64,000 nt of DNA, taken from assembly GCA_963738425.1 (NCBI GenBank), contig CAVTWT010000033.1:1-64000 (forward strand), written 5' to 3'. The stretch is from CADEEN01 sp963738425. GTDB lineage: Bacteria > Pseudomonadota > Gammaproteobacteria > Burkholderiales > Burkholderiaceae_C. The notes below the pieces were generated by a model, which was not told the origin of the DNA, did not search any database, and was given only the letters and a program-made list of their open reading frames with translations. Positions 8,765-18,574 of the stretch are shown piece after piece (positions within the stretch are counted from its first letter, which is position 1; each line of letters begins with the position of its first letter). The position numbers were made by a program, and so were the translations under genes.

Positions 8765-9751
8765 ATGGCGGCAAACAGCCGCGCTTCAAGTCGTGGGGTC
8801 GTTGTCGTGAGTTTCGATTTCGAGGCCGCTGTGCAGGCGCCGTTTCGCATGCAACCCGGACTGCGTCGCCTCGAAGCCGGCGCGGTGCAGCTCACTCCAT
8901 TGGCCCCCGGCTCGCGGCATCAGCGCGAGAAGATCGCCGTGTTGTCCGCGCATGCGTCGCATGCACTGGCCGTTCAGCCGGACTTCGATGCCACGGTGGC
9001 GCTGCACGCGCTGGCAGCTCACGCCGCGCAGGAACACGCTGGCGCTTTCGCCTGGGATGGGAAGCGCGCCATCGCGCACCACCTCGGCGTGGCAGTGGCC
9101 GACGACGAGCCGCAACAACTGCACGCCGGCGTGTTTGGCCTCGGTGACGAGATCGCGCGCTGCCTCGCCGGACTGCCGATCGGCTGGCGACTGGCCGGGT
9201 TGCTGTGCCTGGCATTCGCCGAAGACTTCGCCATCGTCGACGGCGCCAACGCGACGATCCCGTGGATCGCCGCCTGTCTGCCCTCGCACTGGGCGCCGGA
9301 GCGCAAGGTCGGGCGCCACTTTGCCGAGGTCCACGGCCCGGTCGCCGACAACGCCCTGCTCGTGCGCGCCGGAGAACACCTGACACGCATGGTCTGCAGT
9401 GCCGAACGCTGGGAGCGTTTTGTCTGGAACGTCACGCGCCAGCCTCGCCTCAACGCGCATCCGGCGTTGGCCGATCCGGCGCCATGGTCTGTCGATGCGT
9501 TCGCTGATGCCGCCGCGCCCCTGGCCTGGTGGCGCACCGAGCGCCAGACTTTCATCCCGCTGCCGGATATCAAACAAGCAGTGTTCACGATCGGTGTCGA
9601 CACGCAGCCGCTGGCCGACGGCATCGACACGCCGGACAAGGCCGCGCGCTTGCACGCCGCCATCGCGTCGATGAGCGACGCGGTGCTGGCATACCGCAGC
9701 CTGACCAGCGTGCGCGCACCGCTCTTGGCGTGGCTGGAATCGAGAGTGTGA
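8765..9751 (+). CDS. DUF3445 family, haem-dependent oxidative N-demethylase-like
   Basis: A 328-residue protein with the DUF3445 layout: a central FAEDFAIVDG / WIAACLPSHWAPERKVGRH stretch and the C-terminal WRTERQTFIPLPD ... VFTIGV block followed by a long helix. The best-known relatives are alpha subunits of haem-dependent amine N-demethylases. The reductase and other subunits of that complex are not seen nearby, so the substrate is unknown. The ATG at 8765 has a weak ribosome binding site; a GTG at 8810 is an alternative. Its stop overlaps the GTG start of mnmC (GTGTGA), implying coupled translation. Confidence 0.75.
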   Translation: MAANSRASSRGVVVVSFDFEAAVQAPFRMQPGLRRLEAGAVQLTPLAPGSRHQREKIAVLSAHASHALAVQPDFDATVALHALAAHAAQEHAGAFAWDGKRAIAHHLGVAVADDEPQQLHAGVFGLGDEIARCLAGLPIGWRLAGLLCLAFAEDFAIVDGANATIPWIAACLPSHWAPERKVGRHFAEVHGPVADNALLVRAGEHLTRMVCSAERWERFVWNVTRQPRLNAHPALADPAPWSVDAFADAAAPLAWWRTERQTFIPLPDIKQAVFTIGVDTQPLADGIDTPDKAARLHAAIASMSDAVLAYRSLTSVRAPLLAWLESRV

Positions 9752-11681
9752 AGACCGAGCCGATCGTTCCGGCCGTCATCGACTTCTCGCAAGGAACACC
9801 GCGCTCGCCAGCGTTCGACGACATCTATCACCCCCGGTCGCTCGGCGAGCACCTTCGAGTGCGGGCGCGCTCGAACAAGCGCGCGCCGTTTTTCTCGCCG
9901 GCAACGGCCTGCCCGACCGTTGGCGTGGCCGGGGTCGCTTCACGATTCTCGAAACCGGCTTCGGGCTGGGCAACAACTTCCTCGCGACGTGGGCCGCGTG
10001 GCGAGACGACCCGCAGCGCTGCGACCGGCTGCACTTCGTGTCGCTGGAGAAACACCCGCCGGCGCACGAAGACCTGGCGCATGCATTGGCTGGCTCGCCG
10101 TTTCCATCGCTGGCCCAAGCGCTCATCGAAGCGTGGCCGCCGTTGACGCCGAACCTTCACCGCCTCGCATTCGATTCCGGCCGCGTGCAGCTGCTGCTCT
10201 GCCTCGGCGACGCGCCCACGCTCGCACGCGAACTGATCGCACGCGTCGATGCGTTCTATCTCGATGGCTTCGCGCCGACGCACAACGAAGCCATGTGGTC
10301 GCCGGCGCTTTTCAAGTCCTTGGCTCGGCTCGCTGCGCCCGGCGCCACTGCGGCCACGTGGAGCGCGGCGCGCATGGTGCGCGACGGCTTGGCCGCCGCC
10401 GGCTTCGACGTGCAAACTGCGCCGGGCCCAGGGGCGAAACGCGAGATCACGTTGGCGCACTACGCACCGCGCTTCACGCCGGTCGCGCCGCCCGGCCGTG
10501 TGCTGCCGGCCGCAGCGCCGAGCCACGCCATCGTCATCGGCGCCGGCATTGCCGGAGCGGCGACCGCGCGCGCGCTGGCCCACCAGGGGGTGCCTTGCAC
10601 AGTGCTCGACGCGCAAGCTCAGCCTGCCACCCAAGCTTCGGGCAACCCGGCCGGCCTGTTTCACGGCACGGTCGGCGTCGACGATACCAAGCACACGCGC
10701 TGGCACCGTGCGGCGAGCTTTGCCGCCGCTGACTGGGTTCGCGAATCGCAGGCCGGCGCGAGCGATGGCTTGCTACGACTGAACGGCACGCACGATGTGA
10801 CCGCGATGCAGGCCCAACTCGGCACGCAGCATCTGCCGGCGGCCTATGTGCAAGCACTCGACGCCGCGCAGGCCTCACAGTGCGCTGGCGTGCCGCTCAC
10901 ACAATCGGCCTGGCTGTTCGCGCAAGGCGGCTGGGCAAACCCGACAGCGCTGGTTCAGGACGCGCTGGCCACACTCGGCGTCAACTGGCGAGGCGATGCG
11001 CACGTGCATTCGATCGAACGCAGTGCTGACGGTTGGCGTGTGCTCGACCGATCTGCACGTGTGATCGCCGAAGCGCCCGTGCTCGTGCTCGCCAACGCCG
11101 ACGACGCCCTGCGCCTGGCGCAGTTGCCGCGCGCCTGGGCCGATCGCGTGCGCGGCCAGGTGACATGGCTGGCGGCGTCAGACAGCGTGTTGATGCCGCG
11201 CCTGCCGATCGCCAGCGGCGGCTACGTGCTGCCGCTGCCCAACGGCGGCGGGTTGCTGCTCGGCGCCACCAGCCAACCCGGCGACGAAGATCAAGAGGTG
11301 CGGGATGCCGACCACGCGCTGAACCTCCACCGCGCGCAGCACTTGCTCGGCTTCAATGTGGCACGAGAAGGCGCGGTGCTGCACGGCCGCACCGCCTGGC
11401 GCGTCGTCACGCGCGACCGCCTGCCGCTGCTCGGCCTGGCGCCCGACCTCGCGGCGCCGTTGCCGCTGCGCCGCGACTCACCGCGCCTGCTGGCGCGCCA
11501 GCCCGGCCTGTACCTGCACACGGCCCTCGGCTCGCGCGGCCTGACCACCGCCGCGCTCGGCGGCGAGCTGATCGCCGCGCAGATCTGCGGTGCCCCGTGG
11601 CCGCTCGAAGCCGATCTGGTCGATGCGATCGACCCGGCCCGTTTCTCAAGGAAGCGCTGGGCCGCTCCCGAGCTTTCTTGA
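9748..11681 (+). pseudogene. mnmC: mnmC, tRNA mnm5s2U biosynthesis bifunctional protein, frameshifted
   Basis: MnmC completes 5-methylaminomethyl-2-thiouridine at tRNA position 34: the C-terminal FAD domain removes the carboxymethyl group and the N-terminal SAM domain methylates. The GTG at 9748 opens VKTEPIVPAVIDFSQGTPRS ... DDIYHPRS in one frame. Homology then continues in another frame from AGALEQARAVFLAGNGLP, through LETGFGLGNNFLATW (SAM site), to the FAD motif VIGAGIAGAATARAL and the normal end. About 14 extra bases at 9841-9854 cause the shift. No alternative start for the second frame was found. Either a real frameshift that destroys the methyltransferase half or an assembly error. Confidence 0.85.
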
Positions 11682-11728
11682 GGCCCCCTCGGGGGGCCTG
11701 ACGCGAAGCGGCAGGTATGGGGGCACCA
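11681..11728. repeat. C-run/G-run palindrome after mnmC
   Basis: AGGCCCCC, TCG, GGGGGCCT (11681-11699) forms a strong hairpin overlapping the mnmC stop and followed by a conserved-looking tail up to about 11728. It sits between convergent mnmC and fhs and may serve as terminator for both. It belongs to the family also present at 14145, 18501 and 63069. Confidence 0.6.
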
Positions 11729-11735
11729 TGACTGC

Positions 11736-13415
11736 TCAGAACAAGCCGGTGATGCGGCCGTCGTCGCCGACGTCGATGTTGCAGGCCGCCGGCACCTTCG
11801 GCAGCCCCGGCATCGTCATGATGTCGCCGCAGACCATGACCACGAACTCGGCACCGGCCGCCAGCCGCACCTCGCGGATCTGGATCACATGCCCCGTGGG
11901 CGCACCGCGCAGCAGCGGATCGGTCGAGAACGAGTACTGCGTCTTGGCCACGCACACCGGGTAGTGGCCGTAGCCATCGGCTTGCAGCCGGACGATCTGC
12001 GCGCGCACCTTGCTGTCGGCCGCGATGTCGGCGGCACCGTAGATCTTGGTCGCGATCGCCTTCATCTTGTCCCACAGCGTCGCACTGTCTTCGTAGACGA
12101 ACTTGAAGTCGCCCGGCACTTCGCACAGGCGCACCACTTCGCGCGCCAGGTCCGCAGCGCCAGCGCCGCCTTCGGCCCAGTGGCGTGCCAGCACGACCTT
12201 GGCGCCGTGGTGCGCCAGCTTGGCCATCAACAGATTGACTTCGGCGTCGGTGTCTTCGGTGCGGTGGTTGATGGCGACCACACACGACAGCCCGAAGTGG
12301 TTGCGGATGTTGTTGACATGGCGCTCGAGGTTGGTGATGCCCTGTTCGAGCGCGGCCAGATCGGGCTGCGCGAGGTCCTTCACGTCCACGCCGCCATGGA
12401 ACTTCAGCGCGCGGATCGTCGCCACCAGCACCACCGCATCCGGCCGCAACCCGCTCTTGCGGCACTTGATGTCGATGAATTTTTCGGCGCCGAGGTCGGC
12501 ACCGAAGCCGGCTTCGGTGACGACGTAGTCGGCCAGCTTCAATGCCGTCTTCGTCGCCAGCACCGAGTTGCAGCCATGCGCGATGTTGGCGAACGGCCCG
12601 CCGTGGATGAAGGCCGGCGTGTGTTCGAGCGTCTGCACGAGGTTGGGCGCCAGCGCGTCCTTGAGCAGCGCCGTCATCGCGCCATGGGCCTTCAGGTCGC
12701 GGGCGCGGATCGGGTGGCCCTCGCGCGTGCTGCCGCAGACGATGTTGCCCAGCCGATGCTTCAGGTCCTGCAGCGAAGTGGCCAGACAGAAGATCGCCAT
12801 CACCTCCGATGCCACGACGATGTCGAAGCCGTCCTCGCGCGGATAGCCGTTGCCCGGGCCGCCGAGCGCAACGGTGGTGTCGCGCAGCGCCCGGTCGTTC
12901 ATGTCCATGACGCGCTTCCAGGTGACGCGGCGCACGTCGAAGCCGAGTTCATTGCCGTGGTGGATGTGGTTGTCGATCATCGCAGCCAGCAGGTTGTTGG
13001 CCAGCGCAATGGCGTTGAAGTCGCCGGTGAAATGCAGGTTGATGTCCTCCATCGGCACCACCTGCGCACGGCCGCCGCCGGCCGCACCGCCCTTCATGCC
13101 GAACACCGGCCCGAGCGAAGGCTCGCGCAGGCAGACCACGCATTGCTTGCCGATGTGGTTGAGCGCATCACCCAGGCCGACCGTCGTCGTCGTCTTGCCC
13201 TCGCCGGCGGGCGTCGGGCTGATCGCGGTGACCAGCACCAGCTTGCCATTGTGGCGATCTTGCCGATCGGCCAGCGCGTGCACGAAGTCCAGCGACACCT
13301 TGGCCTTGGTGCGGCCATACGGCTCGATCGCATGCTCGGGGATGCCCAGCGTGGCCGCGATCTCGACGATGGGCCGCGGCAGCGCGGCCTGTGCAATCTG
13401 GATGTCCGACTTCAT
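11736..13415 (-). CDS. fhs: Formate-tetrahydrofolate ligase
   Basis: A 559-residue ATP-dependent enzyme making 10-formyl-THF from formate and THF in one-carbon metabolism. The P-loop-like TPAGEGKTTTTVGLGD lies near residue 65, with further signature stretches RLGNIVCGSTREGHPI and HGGPFANIAHGCNS. The ATG at 13415 overlaps the rpiA stop (ATGA), so it is translated coupled to rpiA. Length and domain order are normal. Confidence 0.97.
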   Translation of the reverse strand: MKSDIQIAQAALPRPIVEIAATLGIPEHAIEPYGRTKAKVSLDFVHALADRQDRHNGKLVLVTAISPTPAGEGKTTTTVGLGDALNHIGKQCVVCLREPSLGPVFGMKGGAAGGGRAQVVPMEDINLHFTGDFNAIALANNLLAAMIDNHIHHGNELGFDVRRVTWKRVMDMNDRALRDTTVALGGPGNGYPREDGFDIVVASEVMAIFCLATSLQDLKHRLGNIVCGSTREGHPIRARDLKAHGAMTALLKDALAPNLVQTLEHTPAFIHGGPFANIAHGCNSVLATKTALKLADYVVTEAGFGADLGAEKFIDIKCRKSGLRPDAVVLVATIRALKFHGGVDVKDLAQPDLAALEQGITNLERHVNNIRNHFGLSCVVAINHRTEDTDAEVNLLMAKLAHHGAKVVLARHWAEGGAGAADLAREVVRLCEVPGDFKFVYEDSATLWDKMKAIATKIYGAADIAADSKVRAQIVRLQADGYGHYPVCVAKTQYSFSTDPLLRGAPTGHVIQIREVRLAAGAEFVVMVCGDIMTMPGLPKVPAACNIDVGDDGRITGLF

Positions 13416-14074
13416 GCGTAATCGACGCGCTTGACGCCCTCCGCGGTGCCGAGCAGACACACGCTGGCCCGGTGACGGGCAAACAGGCCGACCGCAATCA
13501 CACCGGGCCACTGGTTGATCTCGGCTTCCATCGCCAACGGGTCGGTGATCTGCAAGCCGTGCACGTCGAGCAGCGGGTGGCCGTTGTCGGTGACGACGCC
13601 CTCGCGCCAGACGGCCCGGCCGCCGATGTCGGCGAAGCGGCGCACGATGCGCTGGTGCGCCATCTCGATGATCTCCACCGGCAGCGCAAAGCGGCCGAGG
13701 ACATCGACCTGCTTGCTCTCGTCGGCGATGCAGATGAAGCGCTCGGCGAGGTCGGCGACGATCTTCTCGCGCGTGAGCGCCGCGCCGCCACCCTTGATCA
13801 TGAAACCGCGGCGGTCGATCTCGTCGGCGCCGTCGATGTAGACCGGAATACGGTCGATCTCGTTGGCATCGAAGACGGCGATGCCATGGGCGCGCAGGCG
13901 CTCGGTGCTCTGCTGCGAACTCGACACGGCGCCGACGATGCGTGCACGCTGACCGGCCAGGGCATCGATGAACTTGTTGACGGTGGAGCCGGTTCCCACC
14001 CCGACAACGCTGCCGGGAACGACGAAATCGAGCGCGGCGCGGCCGACCAGGGTCTTCAATTCATCTTGCGTCAT
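13412..14074 (-). CDS. rpiA: Ribose-5-phosphate isomerase A
   Basis: A 220-residue enzyme interconverting ribose 5-phosphate and ribulose 5-phosphate. Signatures include GVGTGSTVNKFIDAL (phosphate binding), DGADEIDRRGFMIKGGGAAL (active site with catalytic acid and base) and a C-terminal DVHGLQITDP. First gene of a two-gene unit with fhs. Confidence 0.97.
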   Translation of the reverse strand: MTQDELKTLVGRAALDFVVPGSVVGVGTGSTVNKFIDALAGQRARIVGAVSSSQQSTERLRAHGIAVFDANEIDRIPVYIDGADEIDRRGFMIKGGGAALTREKIVADLAERFICIADESKQVDVLGRFALPVEIIEMAHQRIVRRFADIGGRAVWREGVVTDNGHPLLDVHGLQITDPLAMEAEINQWPGVIAVGLFARHRASVCLLGTAEGVKRVDYA

Positions 14075-14144
14075 CGTGAAAACGAGCAGAGGTGGGTGAC
14101 GGGCGTTCTTGCGAACGGCTGCGAGAATGGCGGCCGATTATGGT

Positions 14145-14213
14145 GCCCCTAACTCACTGCGTTCGCGTCCCCCGAGGGGAGCGTCAGCTCCTTCGGGCGG
14201 CCGGGCGGCGCTG
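14145..14213. repeat. C-run/G-run intergenic repeat upstream of pyrD
   Basis: The order is: a C-run followed by CTCACTGCGTTCGCG, the palindrome TCCCCCGAGGGGA (14168-14180), and a tail CTTCGGGCGGCCGGGCGGCGCTGA ending 2 nt before the pyrD ATG. The same order of parts occurs at 18501-18573 and 63069-63136. Confidence 0.7.
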
Positions 14214-14215
14214 AC

Positions 14216-15250
14216 ATGTCGTTGGTGCCCTACGCCCTCACCCGCCCTTTTCTCTTCGGCCTCGATGCAGAACGTGCGCATGACCTGACGCTGGCAGCGC
14301 TGGAGCACCTGCAGAACACCCCGGCGCAATCCTTCTGGCAGCAGCCGCGCATTGCCGACCCGGTCAACATCGCCGGCCTGAATTTCCCCAACCGCGTGGG
14401 TCTCGCGGCCGGTCTGGACAAGGGCGGCCGCGCCATCGACGGCCTCGGCGCGATGGGCTTCGGCTTCATCGAGGTCGGCACGGTGACGCCGCTGGCGCAG
14501 CCGGGCAACCCCAAGCCCCGCATCTTCCGCGTCACCGAGGCCAAGGCGCTGGTCAACCGCCTGGGCTTCAACAACGACGGCCTCGATGCCTTCATCGGCC
14601 ATGTGCAGCGCGCCAAGAGCTTCCGCGCTCATGGCGGCTTGCTTGGGTTGAACATCGGCAAGAACGCCGCCACGCCGATCAACAAGGCCGCCGACGACTA
14701 CCTGGCCTGCATGCGCGGCGTCTACCCGTACGCCGACTACGTCACCGTCAACATCTCGAGCCCGAACACGCAGAACCTGCGCAGCCTGCAAAGCGACGAG
14801 CAACTGCAGTGGCTGCTGCAACGCCTGATGGAGCGCCGCGCCGAGCTGGCCCGCGACTACGGGCCGAAGCCGATCTTCGTCAAGATCGCGCCCGACCTCG
14901 ACGAAGAAGAGGTCAAGCTGATCGCGGCGACGCTGCAACGCCACGGCATCGACGGCGTCATCGCCACCAACACCACGGTCTCGCGCCACGGCGTCAACCA
15001 CCTGCCCAATGGGCAGGAGACGGGAGGCCTGTCTGGCGCGCCGCTGCTGGCTGGCAGCAATCGCGTCATCCGCCTGCTGCGCACCGCACTCGGCAGCACT
15101 TTCCCGATCATCGGCGTCGGCGGTGTCATGAGCGGCGACGACGCGCGCTCGAAGATCAAGGCCGGCGCGAACCTGGTGCAGATCTACACCGGCTTGATCT
15201 ACCGCGGCCCGGCGCTGGTACCGGAGGTCGCGCGGGCGTTGCGCGGCTGA
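14216..15250 (+). CDS. pyrD: Dihydroorotate dehydrogenase (quinone), class 2
   Basis: A 344-residue membrane-associated flavoenzyme oxidising dihydroorotate to orotate with a quinone acceptor in pyrimidine synthesis. An N-terminal amphipathic segment (PYALTRPFLFGLDAERAHDL) marks class 2. The catalytic Ser lies in VNISSPNTQNL, and the FMN-binding end reads GVGGVMSGDDARSKIKAGA. The gene begins immediately after the intergenic repeat, so its ribosome binding site lies in repeat sequence. Confidence 0.97.
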   Translation: MSLVPYALTRPFLFGLDAERAHDLTLAALEHLQNTPAQSFWQQPRIADPVNIAGLNFPNRVGLAAGLDKGGRAIDGLGAMGFGFIEVGTVTPLAQPGNPKPRIFRVTEAKALVNRLGFNNDGLDAFIGHVQRAKSFRAHGGLLGLNIGKNAATPINKAADDYLACMRGVYPYADYVTVNISSPNTQNLRSLQSDEQLQWLLQRLMERRAELARDYGPKPIFVKIAPDLDEEEVKLIAATLQRHGIDGVIATNTTVSRHGVNHLPNGQETGGLSGAPLLAGSNRVIRLLRTALGSTFPIIGVGGVMSGDDARSKIKAGANLVQIYTGLIYRGPALVPEVARALRG

Positions 15251-15268
15251 AGTGCGCGACCGATCGCG

Positions 15269-16468
15269 CTACAGGTCACGCACCCGCGACGCGAATTCGC
15301 CGAGCACGAAAGCCAGGAACGGTGGCACGCAGCCGATGTGGCCGGACGGCGCCGCCGCACAGTCGGTCAGGCTCACGTCTCTGGCACCGCGCGAGCGCAT
15401 CGTCTGCAGCGTGTGCGTCGAACTGACATAGGGCACCGTCTGGTCATCGCGGCCATGGAACAGCCGGACCGGCGCCGCTGGCACCCAGTCGTGCACATTG
15501 GAGAGGCGTTCAACGGCCGCGCTGTCGTCGGCCAGGTAGTTGTCGATCAAGGTGGTGTCGAAGACGACGTCGGCGTCGTCTTCGAGCAGCCGCTTCAGCA
15601 GCTGGTCCCGCACCTCGCGTCGAACGGTCGAACCGAGATGCCGCAGCACGCCCGGACTGACCAGCAAACCGAGGGCCGGATCTTCCTCGCAGACGCGGCG
15701 CAACAATTCATCGAGCGCCACACCGACGTGGTACGGACCTGCACCGGCAACGACGGCCTGCAAGTAGGCCAGCTGCGGGCTGCCCGCGGACTGCAGCGCC
15801 CGATGCGCAGCCAGGGTGGCGTAGCCCCCTTCGGAATAGCCAGCCAGAAAGAGCTGTCCGTTGTCGACGATCCCATTGCGCGATCGCCATGTTGCTGCCG
15901 CTGTCAGCAAGTCGACCACGGCGGCTGCAGAAGGCGCCGACAGCAGGTAAGGATGCGGCGCCCCTTTGGAGGCGCCATAGCCAACATAGTCCGCAGTCAC
16001 CACGATGTAGCCCAGCGACGCCAAGACGACGGCCGCCTCGTCGGCCGTGGCGTGGTTGCTCGGCGCCTCGGCGTCCTTGACGATCGTGCCGTGCTGGTAG
16101 GCGAGAACCGGGCTCTTCGCGCCCGCCGCCTTGGCCGGCACACTGACCAGCCCCGATGCGACGATGTCGTTGCCTCGCGCATCGATCGTCCGGTAAGTCA
16201 ACCGGTGGTTGATGACGTCGTAGAGCGGCGTCAGCGGTGGGCTGCGGCTGCCCGGCGCTTGCAGCCCCTCGTTGATGTCGGCGACAGCGATGCGGTTGAG
16301 CTGCGTCGCCGATTCGAGACGCCCTGCGCCAACGGGCTCGGCCACCACGGGCGGCGGCTCTTGCTGGGCCGGTGACAGAGCCTCTCCGCCGCCGCCGCAG
16401 GCGGCAACGACAAGCAGCGACGACATCGGCAGTAGCCGAAGTACTTGTCCGAGCCGACCCGCACGCAT
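15269..16468 (-). CDS. Lipase-family (alpha/beta hydrolase) lipoprotein
   Basis: A 399-residue exported hydrolase. The start at 16468 opens a lipoprotein signal (MRAGRLGQVLRLLPMSSLLV, then lipobox VAAC before a Gly run). The nucleophile elbow is GYSEGG, the acid probably in FHGRDDQTVPY, and the base in SGHIG near the C-terminus. The layout matches the secretory lipase (LIP) family, first known from fungi and actinobacteria. It lies downstream of scoAB on the same strand (about 50 nt); the substrate is unknown. Confidence 0.82.
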   Translation of the reverse strand: MRAGRLGQVLRLLPMSSLLVVAACGGGGEALSPAQQEPPPVVAEPVGAGRLESATQLNRIAVADINEGLQAPGSRSPPLTPLYDVINHRLTYRTIDARGNDIVASGLVSVPAKAAGAKSPVLAYQHGTIVKDAEAPSNHATADEAAVVLASLGYIVVTADYVGYGASKGAPHPYLLSAPSAAAVVDLLTAAATWRSRNGIVDNGQLFLAGYSEGGYATLAAHRALQSAGSPQLAYLQAVVAGAGPYHVGVALDELLRRVCEEDPALGLLVSPGVLRHLGSTVRREVRDQLLKRLLEDDADVVFDTTLIDNYLADDSAAVERLSNVHDWVPAAPVRLFHGRDDQTVPYVSSTHTLQTMRSRGARDVSLTDCAAAPSGHIGCVPPFLAFVLGEFASRVRDL

Positions 16469-16518
16469 GGATCGATGGTACTGCGCGTGAACCGGCGTGG
16501 CTGGCACGCCGCGCGCGT

Positions 16519-17157
16519 TCAGTGCAGCGGCACGCCTGTCTTGCTTTGAAGCTCTTCGCGCGTCACGCCCGGCGCCATCTCGATCACCTTCAGGCCTTGC
16601 GGTGTCACGTCCATCACCGCCAGGTCGGTGATGATGCGGTCGACCACGCCGACGCCGGTGAGCGGCAAGGTGCACTGCGGCAGGATCTTCAGGTCGGTCG
16701 TACCGTCCTTCTTCTTGGCCACATGTTCCATGACCACGATGCAGCGCGGCACGCCGGCCACCAGGTCCATGGCGCCGCCCATGCCCTTGACCATCTTGCC
16801 GGGGATCATCCAGTTGGCCAGGTCGCCCTTCTCACTGACCTGCATCGCACCCAGGATCGACAGGTTGATCTTGCCGCCGCGGATCATCGCGAAGCTGTCG
16901 TGGCTGCCGAAGATGCTGCTGCCGGCGATCGTCGTCACCGTCTGCTTGCCGGCATTGATGAGGTCGGCATCGACCTCGGCGTCGGTCGGAAACGGGCCGA
17001 TGCCCATCATGCCGTTCTCGCTCTGCAGCCACACCTCGATGTCCTTGGGCACGAAGTTGGCCACCAGCGTCGGGATGCCGATGCCGAGGTTGACGTAGTA
17101 GCCGTCCTTCAGTTCGCCGGCCGCCTTGGCCGCCATCTGGTCTTGAGTCCATGCCAT
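16519..17157 (-). CDS. scoB: 3-oxoacid CoA-transferase subunit B
   Basis: A 212-residue beta subunit of succinyl-CoA:3-ketoacid CoA-transferase, which activates acetoacetate or a related 3-oxoacid with succinyl-CoA. The glutamate that forms the CoA thioester lies in the QSENGMMGIGP motif. GIGIPTLVANFV is the other family signature. It lies 11 nt downstream of scoA. Substrate choice between 3-oxoadipate and acetoacetate cannot be settled by eye. Confidence 0.93.
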   Translation of the reverse strand: MAWTQDQMAAKAAGELKDGYYVNLGIGIPTLVANFVPKDIEVWLQSENGMMGIGPFPTDAEVDADLINAGKQTVTTIAGSSIFGSHDSFAMIRGGKINLSILGAMQVSEKGDLANWMIPGKMVKGMGGAMDLVAGVPRCIVVMEHVAKKKDGTTDLKILPQCTLPLTGVGVVDRIITDLAVMDVTPQGLKVIEMAPGVTREELQSKTGVPLH

Positions 17158-17168
17158 GGTGTTGCTCC

Positions 17169-17867
<699 letters not shown>

Positions 17868-17900
17868 CCGTGGGTCTCCTGAGAGAAGGCGCGAGCGTAC

Positions 17901-17929
17901 TACTTAGCCCATTACGTAGTCGTTACGTA
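17901..17929. promoter_or_regulatory. Helically phased TAC(G/T)TA operator candidates
   Basis: TTACGTAG occurs twice (17912-17919 and 17923-17930). The palindromic cores TACGTA are at 17913-17918 and 17924-17929, exactly 11 bp apart. A one-mismatch copy, TACTTA, lies at 17901-17906, 12 bp further. The row sits in the 78-bp gap between divergent scoA and the PAS-LuxR gene. Such spacing on one face of the helix fits a dimeric HTH regulator, presumably the neighbouring one. Confidence 0.6.
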
Positions 17930-17945
17930 GAATCAACTAGACATC

Positions 17946-18494
17946 ATGAACGCCACCGACTACCGCACCGCGTTCGAGCAGGCACCGATCGGCCTGGTCA
18001 TTTCGCGCGACCGCTTGATGGTGGCCTGCAACCAGCAGTTGCTGGCGATGTTCGGCGCCGAGCACGACAGCCAGTTCGCGGGCCGCAGCTTCGAGCTGCT
18101 TTATCCGACGCACGAAGAGTTCGAACGCACCGGCGCGCGCATCGTCGCCAGCCTCGATCGCAAGGGCTTTTATGCCGACGAGCGCATCATGAAACGCTTG
18201 TCCGGCGAGCTGTTCTGGTGCCATGTCTCGGGCCGCGCACTCGACCCGAAACGGCCGCACGCCGACGGCATCTGGAGCTTCGAAGACCTGTCGGCGCGGC
18301 GCAAGGTCTCGGCGGCGCTGACCCCGCGCGAGCGCGAGATCGCCGCGCTGCTGATCGAGGGCCTCACGTCCAAGCGTGTCGGTCAGCGGCTGGCCATCAG
18401 CCCGCGCACCGTCGACGTGTACCGTGCGCGCCTGATGCGCAAGTACGGCGCCTCGACCACACCTGAACTGGTGAACAAGTTGTTGACCGCGTGA
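17946..18494 (+). CDS. PAS-LuxR type transcriptional regulator
   Basis: A 182-residue regulator with an N-terminal PAS domain (about 8-120: FEQAPIGLVISRDRLMVACN) and a C-terminal LuxR/GerE HTH (about 122-182: LTPREREIAALLIEGLTSKR ... SPRTVDVYRARLMRKYGA). There is no receiver domain, so the signal probably binds the PAS fold directly. It is divergent from scoAB with candidate operators between, so a role in sensing an oxoacid or related signal and controlling scoAB is inferred. Confidence 0.85.
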   Translation: MNATDYRTAFEQAPIGLVISRDRLMVACNQQLLAMFGAEHDSQFAGRSFELLYPTHEEFERTGARIVASLDRKGFYADERIMKRLSGELFWCHVSGRALDPKRPHADGIWSFEDLSARRKVSAALTPREREIAALLIEGLTSKRVGQRLAISPRTVDVYRARLMRKYGASTTPELVNKLLTA

Positions 18495-18500
18495 TATGAA

Positions 18501-18573
18501 GCCCCCAAGCTCGCATTTGCTCGCGGCCCCCCAAGGGGGCACTCAGCGGCTTCGGACGGCCGGGCGCCACTGA
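18501..18573. repeat. C-run/G-run intergenic repeat upstream of the kinase-like gene
   Basis: The order is GCCCCCAAGCTCGCATTTGC, palindrome GCCCCCCAAGGGGGC (18526-18540), then CTTCGGACGGCCGGGCGCCACTGA ending at the next ATG. It is closely parallel to 14145-14213, both in parts and in ending right at a start codon. Confidence 0.75.
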
Positions 18574-18574
18574 G

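Noticed and set aside
15254..15269. Terminator between pyrD and the lipase gene
   Set aside because: Only a 6-bp stem (GCGCGA/TCGCGC) without T-tract, within the lipase stop; too weak to annotate.
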